Part shown: in pieces, positions 23,901-34,991 of the stretch
Layout: each line of letters opens with the position of its first letter
Position numbering within the stretch: the first letter of the stretch is position 1
Origin: an uncultured beta proteobacterium
GTDB lineage: Bacteria; Pseudomonadota; Gammaproteobacteria; Burkholderiales; Rhodocyclaceae
NCBI GenBank assembly: GCA_903908065.1
Contig: CAIVQO010000033.1
Span: 1 to 64,000, forward strand
DNA: 64,000 nucleotides
Direction: 5' to 3'
Notes under the pieces: generated by a model
Told to the model about the DNA's origin: nothing
Seen by the model: the letters and a program-made list of their open reading frames with translations, nothing else
Database searches by the model: none
Translations under genes and position numbers: made by a program

Positions 23901-24874
23901 GTTTCCTGCTCGTGGATCTTGCCCAGGTTGTGGCCGATGCGTTCCACTTCTAGCCAGCGGCCCTCGGTGTCGACCATCTTCCACGAGGCCAGGTTGTCCA
24001 GCGCCGTGCCCCACAGCACGGCCTTCTTGCCGCCGGCGTTCATGGCGATGTTGCCGCCGATGCAGGAGGCATCGGCCGAGGTCGGATCGCAGGCGAAGAC
24101 GCGCCCGGCTTCCTCGGCGCGCTCCATGACGCGGCGGGTGACCACTCCGGCGCCGGTGTAGATCGTGCCATAGCTGCGGGTCACGCCGGGCAGTGTGGCC
24201 TCGGTCACCGGCCCCATGTCGATCAGCTTCTCAGTATTGATCACCGCCGAGCGCGCATCCAGCGGTACAGCGCCACCGGTGTAGCCGGTGCCGCCGCCGC
24301 GCGGGATGATGGTCAGGCCGAGCGCGATGCAGTCACGCACCAGCGGCGCTACTTCGGCTTCGGTATCGGGTGTCAGCACGACGAAGGGATATTCGACGCG
24401 CCAGTCGGTGGCGTCCGTCACGTGCGATACGCGCGCCAGGCCGTCGAAGCCGATGTTGTCGCGGCGCGTGTGGCGCACCAGGCTGCGCAGGGCCTTGGCG
24501 CGCAGGGCGCGGGTTTCGTCGAACCAGCGCTCGAAGGACTGCACCGCCTCGCGCGCCGCATCGAGCAGGCGCGCTACGCGTTCATTGCCTTCGCGCCGCT
24601 TGTCGATTTCACGCAGGCGGTGGCGCAGGGCCTCGACCAGCGCCTCGCGCCGTTCGCGGTTGCCAAGCAGGTCGTCTTCCAGGTAGGGGTTGCGCCGCAC
24701 CACCCAGATGTCGCCGAGCACTTCGTAGAGCATGCGCGCCGAGCGGCCGGTCACGCGTTCCGCGCGCAGTTCGGTCAGCGTTGCCCACGCCTCGGCGCCG
24801 AGCAGGCGAATCACGATTTCGCGGTCGGAAAACGAGGTGTAGTTATAGGGAATTTCGCGCAGGCGGGCGGTCAT
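20960..24874 (-). CDS. Fused FAD-linked oxidase / Fe-S (CCG-domain) oxidoreductase, DUF3683 family
   Basis: 1305 codons; FAD motif [61 protein letters not shown]; two cysteine-rich CCG-type domains. Confidence 0.9.
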   Translation of the reverse strand: MTARLREIPYNYTSFSDREIVIRLLGAEAWATLTELRAERVTGRSARMLYEVLGDIWVVRRNPYLEDDLLGNRERREALVEALRHRLREIDKRREGNERVARLLDAAREAVQSFERWFDETRALRAKALRSLVRHTRRDNIGFDGLARVSHVTDATDWRVEYPFVVLTPDTEAEVAPLVRDCIALGLTIIPRGGGTGYTGGAVPLDARSAVINTEKLIDMGPVTEATLPGVTRSYGTIYTGAGVVTRRVMERAEEAGRVFACDPTSADASCIGGNIAMNAGGKKAVLWGTALDNLASWKMVDTEGRWLEVERIGHNLGKIHEQETATFRVKHLADDGRVEREEFLSIPGTTFRKTGLGKDVTDKFLAGLPGVQKEGCDGLITSAVWILHRMPPVTRTVCLEFFGRVGEAVPSIVEITDYFKPGGAGLAAGVQLAGLEHLDERYVRAVGYATKAKRHGRPKMVLIGDIVGEDEAAVMRATSEVVRMANARGGEGFIAVSPEARKRFWLDRARTAAISRHTNAFKVNEDVVIPLPRMGDYCEGIERFNIELSIRNKIELCDALAEFLAGELPLHMGDTGLDKAELIGDRRDQAQATIAEVRSRWQGLLDNLDGAWPPPPPPTMPRHWHPLPVPPRAVPVKLWHPVPATVFGKLQSYELRVSWKQELRPLLEEIFDGVAYRPVLERIDALHQDVLKGRLFVALHMHAGDGNVHTNIPVNSDNYAMLQTAYRTVERIMALAKSLGGVISGEHGIGITKLEFLGAEEIGPFREYKRRIDPEGRFNRGKLMDLPQLRADLTNAYTPSFALLGVESLIMEQSDIGRISESIKNCLRCGKCKPVCSTHVPRANLLYSPRNKILGASLLIEAFLYEEQTRRGVSLQHFDEFGDVADHCTVCHKCVNPCPVDIDFGDVSVAMRNFLRRQGKKKFNPGSAAAMAFLSATDPATIKLVRGGMIQLGYKAQRLGHRVAKSLGLIQDGIAHPPASLGRPEPKAQVIHFLNKPLPRTVPARTSRAMLDIEDDALIPVIRDPKRASEDAEAVFYFPGCGSERLFSQVGIATQAMLWHAGATTVLPPGYLCCGYPQTSSGDEDKGQAITTANRVLFHRVANTLNYLDIKTVVVSCGTCMDQLLKYEFGKIFPGCRLVDIHEWLFEKGIRLDGVKGVQYMYHEPCHTPMKHHSGIKVANALMGQRVDLNDRCCGESGTLAVTRPDVSTQVRFRKQQEIEAGAQRLRANPEVGAGTAANCASSAVKILTSCPSCLQGLSRYESDAATTADYIVVEMAKSLLGPDWLQDYVRAANAGGIERVLL
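21171..21180 (+). repeat. Dispersed motif GCGCCGACTT copy 1
   Basis: ccgGCGCCGACTTctgg; inside the DUF3683 gene. Confidence 0.75.
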
Positions 24875-25025
24875 GCGAAGGCGGGGAAGGGCGGAACATG
24901 GCATTTTAGGCCATTGCACCGCAACATTGGAGCGCGGCAAGACCCTGGCGCGGATACGGACACCCTTGTAATTTGATGTCATCGCCACCATATTGGCGCT
25001 GTTTGCCCCATCGATGGAGACCTCC

Positions 25026-25664
25026 ATGCCTACCCGTCTGCTCGCCGTGCTTGCTTTCGTCGCCACCCTGCTCTCGGGCTGCGGCTACAACCAGATCCAG
25101 ATCAACGACGAGGGCGTGAACGCCGCCTGGTCCGAGGTGCTCAACCAGTACAAGCGGCGTGCCGACCTGATTCCCAACCTGGTGCAGACGGTGCAGGGCT
25201 ATGCCGCGCACGAGAAGGAGGTACTGACCCGCGTCACCGAGGCGCGCGCCAACGTTGCCGGGATCAAGGCCACGCCGGAGCTGGTCAACGATCCGGCTGC
25301 CCTGGCGGCTTTCCAGAAGGCGCAGGGTGAACTGTCCGGCGCACTGTCGCGGCTGCTGGTGGTGGCGGAGAACTATCCGCAGCTCAAGGCCGACGCCAAC
25401 TTTCGCGATCTGCAGGCCCAGCTCGAAGGCACGGAAAATCGCATCACCGTGGCGCGCAACCGTTACATCAAGTCGGTGCAGGAGTACAACATTTCGGTAC
25501 GGACCTTCCCCAACAACCTGACGGCCATGGTCATGGGCTGGACGCCGAAGGCGAACTTCACGGTGGAAGACGAAAAAGCGATCTCGAACGCGCCCAAGGT
25601 CAATTTCGGCGCGCCTGCCGCCGTCCCGCTAGCGCCGACTTCTGCGCCCGCGCCTGCAAAATGA
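25026..25664 (+). CDS. lemA: LemA family lipoprotein
   Basis: [53 protein letters not shown]. Confidence 0.95.
   Translation: MPTRLLAVLAFVATLLSGCGYNQIQINDEGVNAAWSEVLNQYKRRADLIPNLVQTVQGYAAHEKEVLTRVTEARANVAGIKATPELVNDPAALAAFQKAQGELSGALSRLLVVAENYPQLKADANFRDLQAQLEGTENRITVARNRYIKSVQEYNISVRTFPNNLTAMVMGWTPKANFTVEDEKAISNAPKVNFGAPAAVPLAPTSAPAPAK
25632..25641 (+). repeat. Dispersed motif GCGCCGACTT copy 2
   Basis: ctaGCGCCGACTTctgc; lemA C-terminal tail. Confidence 0.75.
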
Positions 25665-25668
25665 ATTC

Positions 25669-26490
<822 letters not shown>

Positions 26491-26491
26491 G

Positions 26492-26989
26492 ATGAGACTC
26501 ACGCGCTTGCTGAAGCATCTGCTGTTGCCCGACTGGTGGCGCCGGCGGGTGTTCTCCGCCGCCGACCTGGCCGCCGTGGGCCAGGCCATTACCGCCAGCG
26601 AAACCCGGCATCGCGGCGAGTTGCGTTTCGTCGTCGAAGCCGGCCTGCCGCCGGCCGCCCTGTGGCGCGAGGTCACGCCGCGCCAGCGCGCCGCTGAACT
26701 GTTCGCCAGCGAACGTGTATGGGATACGGAAGAGAACAGCGGCATCCTGATCTACGTCGAACTGGCTGACCGCCGCGTCGAGATCCTCGCCGACCGGGGT
26801 ATCGCCGCGCGCGTGGCACAGGCTGAATGGGACGCGATCTGCCGCGCCATGGAGCAGGCCTTCGGCGCCGGGCGCTGGCGCGAAGGCGCGCTGGCCGCCG
26901 TGGCCCGTGCATCCGAACTGCTGGCGGAACACTTCCCCGCCGACGAAACCAACCCGAACGAACTGCCCGACGCGCCGCTGATGCTCTGA
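26492..26989 (+). CDS. TPM domain protein
   Basis: MRLTRLLKHLLLPDWWRRRVFSAADLAAVGQAI; directly downstream of the YgcG-like gene. Confidence 0.88.
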   Translation: MRLTRLLKHLLLPDWWRRRVFSAADLAAVGQAITASETRHRGELRFVVEAGLPPAALWREVTPRQRAAELFASERVWDTEENSGILIYVELADRRVEILADRGIAARVAQAEWDAICRAMEQAFGAGRWREGALAAVARASELLAEHFPADETNPNELPDAPLML

Positions 26990-27024
26990 CGAGCTGCGGC
27001 AGGCCGCTCCGCTAGACTGCGGCC

Positions 27025-28377
27025 ATGTCTGCCCACCGCTCCCTGCCGCGTGAACTGCTGCACCTGGCCTGGCCGGTGCTGATCGCCCAGGCGGCGGTGA
27101 TGGCCACCAGCGTGATCGACACCCTGATGGCTGGCCGTTTGTCAGCGCTGGACCTCGCCGCCGTCGGCATCGGCGCCAGCATCTACGCCACGGTCTTCGT
27201 CACCGCCATGGGCGTGCTGCTGGCGCTGACGCCGGTGGTTTCGCACCATTACGGCGCCGGCCGCTACACCGAGATCGGCGCCGACGTGCGCCAGTGCGCA
27301 TGGCTGGCAGTGCTGTTGTCGATTGCTACCTTCACGCTGCTGAAGAACCCCGATCCGCTGCTGGCGATTTCGCGCCTGACGCCCGACGTCGAAGTCCGAG
27401 TCCGCGCCTACCTCGACGGCGTGGCCTGGGCCGCACCCGGGGTGCTGTTCTTCCGCGTCTTTTTCGGCTTTACCACCGGCATTGGCCGGCCACGCCCGGT
27501 GATGGCCTTCAATCTGCTGGGCCTTTCGCTGAAGGTGCCGCTCAATGCCATCTTCATGTACGGCCACTTCGGCCTGCCGGCGCTGGGCGGCGCCGGCTGC
27601 GGCTGGTCCACGGCGGTCACCGCCTGGATCATGACGCTGGCCGCCTGGTGGTGGTGCCGGCGCGATGCCGACTATGGGCCCTACGCCGTGTTCGCCCGCT
27701 TCGATCCGCCACGTCCGGCGGCCTTGCGCGAACTCCTGAAGCTGGGCCTGCCGATGGGCGTCACCTTCCTGGTCGACGTCACCGCCTTCACCTTCATGGC
27801 CCTGTTCGTCGCCCGACTCGGCGCCGCCACCTCGGCCGCGCACCAGATCGCCGCCAATGTCGCCGTTTTCGTCTTCATGGTGCCTCTGTCGCTGGGCAAT
27901 GCCACCGGCGTGCTGGTGGGCCAGGCGCTGGGCGCAGGCGAAAGTCGGCGCGCGCGACACGCCGGCCTGCTCGGCCTGGGAGTCGCCATCGCCATCGCCG
28001 CCGCGACCGGCAGCGTGATCTGGTTCGGCGCCGGGGCGCTGGCGCGCGGCTATACCACCGACACCGCCGTGGCTTCCGCCGCCACCGGCTTGCTCGCCAT
28101 CGTCGCCCTGTATCACGTAGTCGACGCGGTGCAGGCGGTGATGGCCCAGGTGCTGCGTGGCTACAAGCGGGCCACGGCGCCGATGGTGATCTATGCAGTG
28201 GCCTTGTGGGGCGTCGGTCTTGGCGGTGGCTACCTGCTGGCGCTCACCGACAGCCTGGGCGCAGCGCGAGGCGCCGCCGGTTTCTGGATGGCTGCGGTGG
28301 CCAGCCTGACGCTCGCCGGAATGGGCGTGACGGGGTATTTCCTGTGGATATCGCGCCAGAGCAAGCTACCAGGATGA
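27025..28377 (+). CDS. MATE family efflux transporter (NorM-like)
   Basis: 12-TM; LAWPVLIAQAAVMATSVIDTLMAGRLSALDLAAVGIGASIY. Confidence 0.95.
   Translation: MSAHRSLPRELLHLAWPVLIAQAAVMATSVIDTLMAGRLSALDLAAVGIGASIYATVFVTAMGVLLALTPVVSHHYGAGRYTEIGADVRQCAWLAVLLSIATFTLLKNPDPLLAISRLTPDVEVRVRAYLDGVAWAAPGVLFFRVFFGFTTGIGRPRPVMAFNLLGLSLKVPLNAIFMYGHFGLPALGGAGCGWSTAVTAWIMTLAAWWWCRRDADYGPYAVFARFDPPRPAALRELLKLGLPMGVTFLVDVTAFTFMALFVARLGAATSAAHQIAANVAVFVFMVPLSLGNATGVLVGQALGAGESRRARHAGLLGLGVAIAIAAATGSVIWFGAGALARGYTTDTAVASAATGLLAIVALYHVVDAVQAVMAQVLRGYKRATAPMVIYAVALWGVGLGGGYLLALTDSLGAARGAAGFWMAAVASLTLAGMGVTGYFLWISRQSKLPG
27942..27951 (-). repeat. Dispersed motif GCGCCGACTT copy 3
   Basis: AAGTCGGCGC on + strand; MATE gene. 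Confidence 0.75.
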
Positions 28378-28394
28378 TCGACGCCGTAGCGGCG

Positions 28395-28404
28395 GCGCCG
28401 ACTT
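28395..28404 (+). repeat. Dispersed motif GCGCCGACTT copy 4
   Basis: gcgGCGCCGACTTttgc; intergenic, after the MATE stop. Confidence 0.75.
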
Positions 28405-28545
28405 TTGCGACGATACAGACCAGCCGGCGCGGCATGGCCTGCGGCCAACTATGGCAATGACATCTTTTCCGGCTCGGTGCATACTCCGTGGGCATTGCAG
28501 GGAAGCCGTTTGCTTCCGTAACGATGCGGACCGGAGGTGTTGAGG

Positions 28546-28986
28546 GTGGGCAGAATTCAATCCGTGGTGGAATCCACGTCGGCAGCTGAGCCGGCTGCCA
28601 GCCTGCGCGAACTGCCGCGCGTGCAGCAGGTGCCGGGTGAGCCGCGCCGGCGCTGGTTCCACGGCCACGAGATGGACCTGGTGGTCTGGGAAGGTGCGGA
28701 AGGCGCGCTGCTAGGCTTTCAGCTGGCTTATGACCGGCACCGCAACGAGCATTCGATCGAATGGCGTGCCGGGCGCGGCTTTGCCCACTACCAGGTCGAT
28801 GACGGCGAGGCGGTGGCGCTGTCGAAGGAAACGCCCTTTCTCTATCGAAACGGCGCGTTCGAACGCGACCGGGTGCTGACCCAGTTTCTGGCTGTGGCGG
28901 GCAGCCTGCCGCCGGTGATCCGGGAGTTTGTCGCGGCACGGCTGGGAGAGTTCGAGGACGCCGGGGGACGGACAGCCGGGCTATGA
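28546..28986 (+). CDS. Conserved hypothetical protein
   Basis: ORF with plausible GTG start; RRWFHGHEMDLVVWEG... Confidence 0.6.
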   Translation: MGRIQSVVESTSAAEPAASLRELPRVQQVPGEPRRRWFHGHEMDLVVWEGAEGALLGFQLAYDRHRNEHSIEWRAGRGFAHYQVDDGEAVALSKETPFLYRNGAFERDRVLTQFLAVAGSLPPVIREFVAARLGEFEDAGGRTAGL

Positions 28987-29013
28987 TGAGGCCCGACACG
29001 ACGAGGAGGACGC

Positions 29014-29301
29014 ATGGGCAAGGCCTGGCTGATTGGACACATCACGGTGAAGGACGCGGCGAAGTGGGACGAATACCGCAGCAAGGTGCCGGCGACGATG
29101 GCGCCGTTTGGCGCCGAACTGAGTTTTCGCGGCAAGCTGGCGAAGGTATTCTCGGGCACTCATGCGCACACCGACGTAGTGGTGGGAAGCTTTCCCGACC
29201 GCGCTGCGCTGGAGGCCTGGCATGCTTCGCCGGCTTATCAGGCGCTGATTCCGCTGCGCACCGCGGCAGCCGATGTCGACCTGATGTCGTATGACAGCTG
29301 A
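29014..29301 (+). CDS. DUF1330 domain protein
   Basis: GHITVKDAAKWDEYRSKVPATMAPFGAELSFRGK; FPDRAALEAWHASPAYQALIPLR. Confidence 0.92.
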   Translation: MGKAWLIGHITVKDAAKWDEYRSKVPATMAPFGAELSFRGKLAKVFSGTHAHTDVVVGSFPDRAALEAWHASPAYQALIPLRTAAADVDLMSYDS

Positions 29302-29620
29302 TCCGCGCCTGGCGCCGTCGCGCGGGCGGATCGCGGGTGCACTGATCGGAGGCTACCTGCTTGCCGCGACTGCGTCGGCGCTGGCCGTGCGGGTCAATTA
29401 CGCCGGCGTGCCGGAAAAGGAAATTTCAAGCGGCATGGCCGCCTTCGGCATGATGCTGATGTATCTGGTGCTGTTTGGCGCCACGACACTGCTGCACAGC
29501 GGCGTGCTGGCCTGGTGGCTGCGCGGCCGGGTACGGATCTGGCTTGTGGCGTTGGCGGCCGTGCCGGTGGCGATGCTCAGCTTCGTCTTCGGCTTCTTCG
29601 TGATGGCGGGCCGGGCCTAG
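29291..29620 (+). CDS. Small membrane protein
   Basis: Three predicted TM segments; overlaps the upstream gene by 11 bp. Confidence 0.65.
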   Translation: MTADPRLAPSRGRIAGALIGGYLLAATASALAVRVNYAGVPEKEISSGMAAFGMMLMYLVLFGATTLLHSGVLAWWLRGRVRIWLVALAAVPVAMLSFVFGFFVMAGRA

Positions 29621-30210
29621 CGGCCCAGGCGATACACGGCGAGGCTGCCGAGGAAGTTCTGCTCTTCGGTCACGGTGCGTCCGGCGTCGTCGAGCACCTG
29701 GCGCTCGCGGATCACCAGGCCCATCTTGTCGCACAAGGACTCGAAATCGAGGATGGTGAAGAAGCGCAGGTTGGGCGTGTCGAACCATTCGTAGGGCAGG
29801 TCTTCCGACACCGGCATGCGCCCGGACATGACCGCCATGCGGTTCTTCCAGTAGGCGAAGTTGGGGAAGCTGACCACCGCCTCGCGTCCGACGCGCAGCA
29901 TTTCGCCGAGGATGCGCTCGGTGTGGCGCACGGTTTGCAGCGTGCGCGAGAGCACCACGTGGTTGAAGGTCTGGTCGTCAAAACCGGCCAGGCCCTGCTC
30001 GAGGTTACCCTGGATCACGTTGATGCCGTTGCCAATGGCGGCCAGCACTTCGGCATCTTCAAGTTCGACGCCATAGCCCTTGGCGCCGCGTTCGTCGATC
30101 AGGCGGCGCAGCAGCGAGCCGTCGCCACATCCCAGGTCGAGCACGCGCTCGCCGGGCTGCACCCAGCTGGCGATTAGGTCGAAATCGGCCCGTTCGAAGG
30201 CGCCTGTCAT
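29617..30210 (-). CDS. metW: Methionine biosynthesis protein MetW
   Basis: [26 protein letters not shown]; adjacent to metX. Confidence 0.95.
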   Translation of the reverse strand: MTGAFERADFDLIASWVQPGERVLDLGCGDGSLLRRLIDERGAKGYGVELEDAEVLAAIGNGINVIQGNLEQGLAGFDDQTFNHVVLSRTLQTVRHTERILGEMLRVGREAVVSFPNFAYWKNRMAVMSGRMPVSEDLPYEWFDTPNLRFFTILDFESLCDKMGLVIRERQVLDDAGRTVTEEQNFLGSLAVYRLGR

Positions 30211-31346
30211 GGCGTGATCCGTTTCATGTAGGCGTCGACCACGGCATGGTAGTGCGGGTCGTCCATGAGGAAGGAGTCGTGGCCGTGCTCGCTCTGGATC
30301 TCGGCATAGGCCACGTCCTGGCCGTTGTGCACCAGGGCATTGACGATCTCGCGCGAACGCTCGGGCGAGAAGCGCCAGTCGCTGGAGAAGGCGACTACCA
30401 GGAACTTCGCCTGCGCAACGGCGAGTGCTTTGGCCAAGTCGCCGCCGGCGACGCGCGCCGGGTCGAAGTAGTCGAGAGCGCGCGTCATCAGCAGGTAGGT
30501 GTTGGCGTCGAAATAGCCGGCGAACTTGTCGCCCTGGTAATGCAGGTAGGACTCGATCTCGAACTCGACGTCGAAACCGTAGCTGCCCGCCTCGGGGCGC
30601 CGCTTGCGGCCGAACTTCTCGGCCATCTGGTCCTCGGCGAGGTAGGTGATGTGGCCCAGCATGCGCGCCAGGCGCAGGCCGCGCCAGGGGTGGCTGCCGT
30701 GGGCGTAGTAGTGGCCGCCGTGGAAATCGGGATCGGTAAGAATGGCTTGGCGCGCAACATCGTTGAAGGCGATGTTCTCGGCCGTCAGGTTGGGTGCCGC
30801 CGCAATCACGATGGCATGGCGCACGCGCTCGGGGAAGGTGATCGCCCAGCGCATGGCCTGCATGCCGCCAAGGCTGCCGCCCATCACCGCCGCCCACTGG
30901 CGGATGCCGAGGTAATCGGCCAGGCGCGCCTGGGCATGGACCCAGTCCACCACCGCCACCATCGGGAAATCGGAACCCCAGGGTTTGCCGGTGGCCGGGT
31001 TGATCGACTTCGGCCCGGTCGAGCCGTGGCAGCCGCCAAGGTTGTTCACGCCGACGATGAAGAAGCGATCGGTGTCGAGCGGCCGGCCGGGGCCGACGAT
31101 GTTGTCCCACCAGCCGAGGGTCTTGTCCACGTTGTCCGGGTCGGTGTGGCCGGCGACATGGTGGTGGCCGGAAAGCGCATGGCAGATCAGAATGGCGTTC
31201 GAGGCGTCGGCGTTCAGCGTGCCGTAGGTTTCATACACCAGATCGTAGGCAGGCAACTGCGCCCCGCTGCGCAAGGGTAGCGGCTGGTCGAAATGCGCGA
31301 CCTTGGCGGAGACCAGGCCAACGCCCCGGGGGGAACTCGTAGTCAT
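30207..31346 (-). CDS. metX: Homoserine O-acyltransferase (MetX/MetXS)
   Basis: [44 protein letters not shown]. Confidence 0.96.
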   Translation of the reverse strand: MTTSSPRGVGLVSAKVAHFDQPLPLRSGAQLPAYDLVYETYGTLNADASNAILICHALSGHHHVAGHTDPDNVDKTLGWWDNIVGPGRPLDTDRFFIVGVNNLGGCHGSTGPKSINPATGKPWGSDFPMVAVVDWVHAQARLADYLGIRQWAAVMGGSLGGMQAMRWAITFPERVRHAIVIAAAPNLTAENIAFNDVARQAILTDPDFHGGHYYAHGSHPWRGLRLARMLGHITYLAEDQMAEKFGRKRRPEAGSYGFDVEFEIESYLHYQGDKFAGYFDANTYLLMTRALDYFDPARVAGGDLAKALAVAQAKFLVVAFSSDWRFSPERSREIVNALVHNGQDVAYAEIQSEHGHDSFLMDDPHYHAVVDAYMKRITP

Positions 31347-31353
31347 GCGCCGA

Positions 31354-33090
31354 TTATAGTTTTTCCAGCTGCTCGGCGATCTTGTCCGGTTCGTCGAGCT
31401 TGAGCAACTTGCCGACGCGCAGGCCAAGCTGGGCGGTGTCGGCCATCATCACCTGCTGTTTCACTTCCAGCAGTTGCGCCGGGTGCATGGAGAACTGGCG
31501 CAGGCCCATGCCCAGCAGCAGCTTGGTCAGGCGCGGGTCGCCCGCCATCTCGCCGCAGACGGCAACCGGCATCAGCACCCGCTGCGCGCTCTGGATGGTT
31601 TGCGCCATCAGCTTGAGTACGGCCGGATGCAAGGGATCGTAGAGATGCGCCACGGCATCGTCGGTGCGGTCGATGGCCAGGGTGTACTGGATCAGGTCGT
31701 TGGTGCCGATGGAAAGGAAATCCAGCTTGCGCAGGAAAGGTCCGAGCGAGAGCGCTGCGGCGGGAATCTCGATCATGCCGCCGATTTCGACCCGGCTGAC
31801 CTTTTGCCGCGCGTCGCACAGTTGCATGCGCGCCAGCTCGATCAGCGACAGGGTTTGTTCGATTTCCTGGGTATGGGCCAGCATCGGAATCAGCAGGCGC
31901 ACCTTGCCGTAGTGCGAGGCGCGCAGGATGGCGCGCAGCTGCACCAGGAACAGCTGTGGCTCGGAGAGGCAGAAGCGGATCGCTCGCAGACCCAGCGCCG
32001 GATTGGGCGAGATGCGGTTGCCGGCGCGCTTGCGCAGGGCACGGGCTTCCTTGTCGGCGCCGATATCGAGGGTGCGAATGGTGACCGGCTTGTCGCCCAT
32101 GGCCTTGACCACCGCCCGATAGGCCTCGAATTGCTCGTCTTCGCCGGGCAGGTCGTCGCGATTCATGAACAGAAATTCGGTGCGGAACAGGCCGACGCCG
32201 TCGGCGCCGACCTCGCGCGCGCGATCGGTGTCCTGCGGCAGTTCGATGTTGGCGTGCAGTTCGACGTCCTCGCCGTCAAGGCTTTGCGCGCGGGCGCCGA
32301 TCAGGCGACGCAGCTTGGAGCGTTCGAGTTCCAGCTCGGCCTTGCGCAGGCGGTATTCCTGCAGCACGCCAAGGTCGGGATCGACAATCAGGGCGCCGCG
32401 CGTGCCATCGACGATCAGCAGGTCGTCATCCTGGATCAGCGGCCGCGCATGCTGCATGCCGACCACGGCGGGAATCGCCAGGCTGCGCGCGACGATGGCG
32501 GTATGCGAGGTGGACCCGCCGAGGTCGGTGACGAAGCCGCCGATGCGCAGGTTCTTGAACTGGATGGTGTCGGCCGGGGAGAGGTCGTTGGCGACCACGA
32601 TCAGGTCGTCTTCGGCGCCCGCCTTGCGCCGCGTGATCTTGCGCGCCTTGCCCTGCAGCACCTTGAGCACGCGCTCGACCACCTGCACGATGTCCTGCTT
32701 GCGTTCGCGCAGGTAGGCGTCCTCGAATTCGTCGAACTGGTCGACCACCAGCTGCATCTGCTGAACCAGCGCCCACTCGGCGTTGCAGCGGCGCTCGCGG
32801 ATCAGCTCGCGCACGCCCTCGGAGAGCGTCGGATCGGCGAGGATCATGGCGTGCACGTCGACGAAGGCCGACAGTTCGGCCGGCGCACCGGGCACGCTGG
32901 CCTCGCCGCGTAGAACATCCAGCTCTGCGCCGGCGGTGCTCACGGCTTTGTCGAAGCGGACCAGCTCGGTGGCGATGTCGCGTTCGCGCAGCTGGTAGTG
33001 CGCGACCTCCAGGATCGCGTTCGATACCAGGTGGGCGCGACCGATCGCGATGCCGGGGGAAACGGCCTGGCCGTGGAGGCTGAAGGTCAC
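31354..33090 (-). CDS. ptsI: Phosphoenolpyruvate-protein phosphotransferase (PTS EI)
   Basis: [42 protein letters not shown] at 33090 avoids overlap with ptsH. Confidence 0.95.
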   Translation of the reverse strand: MTFSLHGQAVSPGIAIGRAHLVSNAILEVAHYQLRERDIATELVRFDKAVSTAGAELDVLRGEASVPGAPAELSAFVDVHAMILADPTLSEGVRELIRERRCNAEWALVQQMQLVVDQFDEFEDAYLRERKQDIVQVVERVLKVLQGKARKITRRKAGAEDDLIVVANDLSPADTIQFKNLRIGGFVTDLGGSTSHTAIVARSLAIPAVVGMQHARPLIQDDDLLIVDGTRGALIVDPDLGVLQEYRLRKAELELERSKLRRLIGARAQSLDGEDVELHANIELPQDTDRAREVGADGVGLFRTEFLFMNRDDLPGEDEQFEAYRAVVKAMGDKPVTIRTLDIGADKEARALRKRAGNRISPNPALGLRAIRFCLSEPQLFLVQLRAILRASHYGKVRLLIPMLAHTQEIEQTLSLIELARMQLCDARQKVSRVEIGGMIEIPAAALSLGPFLRKLDFLSIGTNDLIQYTLAIDRTDDAVAHLYDPLHPAVLKLMAQTIQSAQRVLMPVAVCGEMAGDPRLTKLLLGMGLRQFSMHPAQLLEVKQQVMMADTAQLGLRVGKLLKLDEPDKIAEQLEKL

Positions 33091-33103
33091 GGCGCGACTC
33101 CGG

Positions 33104-33373
33104 TCATTCGTCTTCGCCGAAGCGATTGGCAATCAGTTCGAGCATGGCCTGCAATGCCTCGTCGGCGCGTTCGCCGTCGGTGTCGATGGTCACCGTGGAG
33201 CCCTTGCCGGCGGCCAGCATCATCACGCCCATGATGCTCTTGGCGTTGATGCGGCGCGTGCCGCGCTCCATCCAGACTTCGCAGGGAAAGGATCCGGCGA
33301 GCTGGGTCAGCTTGGCCGAGGCGCGGGCATGGAGCCCGAGCTTGTTGACGATTTCGGCGTCGGCGCGCGGCAT
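33104..33373 (-). CDS. ptsH: Phosphocarrier protein HPr
   Basis: NKLGLHARASAKL; INAKSIMGVMMLAA. Confidence 0.97.
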   Translation of the reverse strand: MPRADAEIVNKLGLHARASAKLTQLAGSFPCEVWMERGTRRINAKSIMGVMMLAAGKGSTVTIDTDGERADEALQAMLELIANRFGEDE

Positions 33374-33391
33374 GTCACGCCCCCGCCGGGC

Positions 33392-33472
33392 CGCCCCAGA
33401 GGGGCGTGCGTTCAGAGTCGCGGAAGCGACAAAGTCGCTGAACCGTTGTCACCCCTTTCCGCGGGAAAGGGG
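33392..33472. repeat. Three consecutive short hairpins between ptsH and the PTS EIIA gene
   Basis: CGCCCC-AGA-GGGGCG (33392-33406); GTCGC-GGAA-GCGAC (33417-33430); CCCCTTTCC-GCG-GGAAAGGGG (33452-33472). Confidence 0.7.
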
Positions 33473-33490
33473 CTGGGGGATAGGTTCTCA

Positions 33491-33880
33491 TCAGTGCTTG
33501 AGCATGTTGAGCACGCCATCGCGACCGCCGCCGATGGCGCGCGTGACCAGGGTTTCCATGTCCTTGTCGCGATAGGTGAGCGCGCGCAGCAACATCGGCA
33601 GATTGACGCCGGCAACGCCCTCGATGCGGCCCGGTTCCAGCAGCTTCATCGCCGTGTTGGAAGGCGTGGCGCCGTAGATGTCGGTGAGGATCAGCACGCC
33701 GCGGCCGCCGTCGACCAGCTTCAGCATGCCGCGCGCCAGCGGCAGCGCGTCGAGCGGATCATCCTGCGCCGCCATGCCCAGCTGGATGATTTGTGGCGGC
33801 CGCTTGTTCAGCACGTGGCAGGCGCACTGGATCAGGGCTTCGCCGTAGGCGCTGTGCGTCAGGAGGAATATGCCGATCAT
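33491..33880 (-). CDS. PTS EIIA component, mannose/fructose family
   Basis: MIGIFLLTHSAYGEALIQCA; VLILTDIYGATPSN. Confidence 0.93.
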   Translation of the reverse strand: MIGIFLLTHSAYGEALIQCACHVLNKRPPQIIQLGMAAQDDPLDALPLARGMLKLVDGGRGVLILTDIYGATPSNTAMKLLEPGRIEGVAGVNLPMLLRALTYRDKDMETLVTRAIGGGRDGVLNMLKH

Positions 33881-33944
33881 GGATCGATTGTAACAGCCCG
33901 TCGCGACGGTGTTTCCGGGCAGGCGGCCCGCCGCCGAGGCCGAT

Positions 33945-34991
33945 TCAGGGAACGACGCGCAGCTTCAGGTCGGGCAGGTCGATCTTCAGCCGCGCCTGCA
34001 TCGCCGGGGTGGCACTCGCCGTGCCGTCAGCGCCGACTTTCAGCACCGCCTCGACGCCCAGCTTTTGCGCCATCGCCCGCCAATTGGCACCGGCGATGAA
34101 GATGGGTTTGGAGAGCGCGTCCGAGCGCATGCCCGCCGCCTTGCCCGGTTTGATCAGCACGGTCACCGCCTGCGTATCCTGGGCGGGGAAGCCGCTGCGC
34201 GGATCGAGCAGGTGGCAATAGCGCCGGCCGCCGATTTCGAAGTAACGATGGTAATCGCCCGAGGTGCCGATCGCTTCGCCGTCACGCAGCTCCAGCGTCG
34301 CCAGCGGCGCGCCGCCCACCGTCTGCGGTCGCGGATGCTGGATTCCGATGCGCCAGGGTGTGCCGGCGCCATCGCGGCTGCCCAGCGCCATCACATTGCC
34401 GCCAATGTTGATCAGGGCGTGGTCGATGCCCTCGGCCTTGAGCAGGGCGGCCGCACGGTCGAGTGCAACACCTTTCAGATAGCCGCCGAAATCCAGCGCC
34501 ACGGCCCGGTTGCGGCTCCTCACGCGGTTGCCATCCAGTTTCAGGTCCGCTATCGACGGCTTTTGTACCAGCAGCGCCTGGAGTGCCGGGCCATCGGGCA
34601 GGCGCGGCTGGATGTCGTCGGTATGAAAACCCCAGAGTGCAATCAGTCGGCCGATGCCGGGGTCGAACAGGTAATCGCCGCTGGCGGCGACAGCCTGCGC
34701 CTCGCTGATGTAGGCGGCGAACTCGGGCGACACGTCATGGGGGCGCCCGGTGGCGATGGCCTCGTTGAGCGCCGAGAGTTCGGAAGCCTGCCAGGCGTGG
34801 TAAGTCCGGTGCAGGTAGTCGAAGTCGCGCAGCACCTTGTCGGCGGCGCTTCGTGCCTTAGCTTCGGGCGCAGCGGCGATCGCCAGTTCGACCCGGGTGC
34901 CGAAGACGTAGGACTCCTGCCGCCACGGCTCGGGCTGCCCGCAGGCGGCGAGCAGGCCCGCCGCAACGAGCAGAATCAGGCGGCGGAACAA
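33945..34991 (-). CDS. apbE: FAD:protein FMN transferase (ApbE), lipoprotein
   Basis: LLAACGQ lipobox; ALDFGGYLKGVALDRAA; HLLDPRSGFPAQDTQAVTV; TTG start is tentative. Confidence 0.9.
   Translation of the reverse strand: MFRRLILLVAAGLLAACGQPEPWRQESYVFGTRVELAIAAAPEAKARSAADKVLRDFDYLHRTYHAWQASELSALNEAIATGRPHDVSPEFAAYISEAQAVAASGDYLFDPGIGRLIALWGFHTDDIQPRLPDGPALQALLVQKPSIADLKLDGNRVRSRNRAVALDFGGYLKGVALDRAAALLKAEGIDHALINIGGNVMALGSRDGAGTPWRIGIQHPRPQTVGGAPLATLELRDGEAIGTSGDYHRYFEIGGRRYCHLLDPRSGFPAQDTQAVTVLIKPGKAAGMRSDALSKPIFIAGANWRAMAQKLGVEAVLKVGADGTASATPAMQARLKIDLPDLKLRVVP
34030..34039 (+). repeat. Dispersed motif GCGCCGACTT copy 5
   Basis: tcaGCGCCGACTTtcag; apbE. Confidence 0.75.

Noticed and set aside
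31474-32913. 479-aa plus-strand ORF opposite ptsI
   Set aside because: Antisense shadow of ptsI, enriched in HQ/DQ dipeptides.
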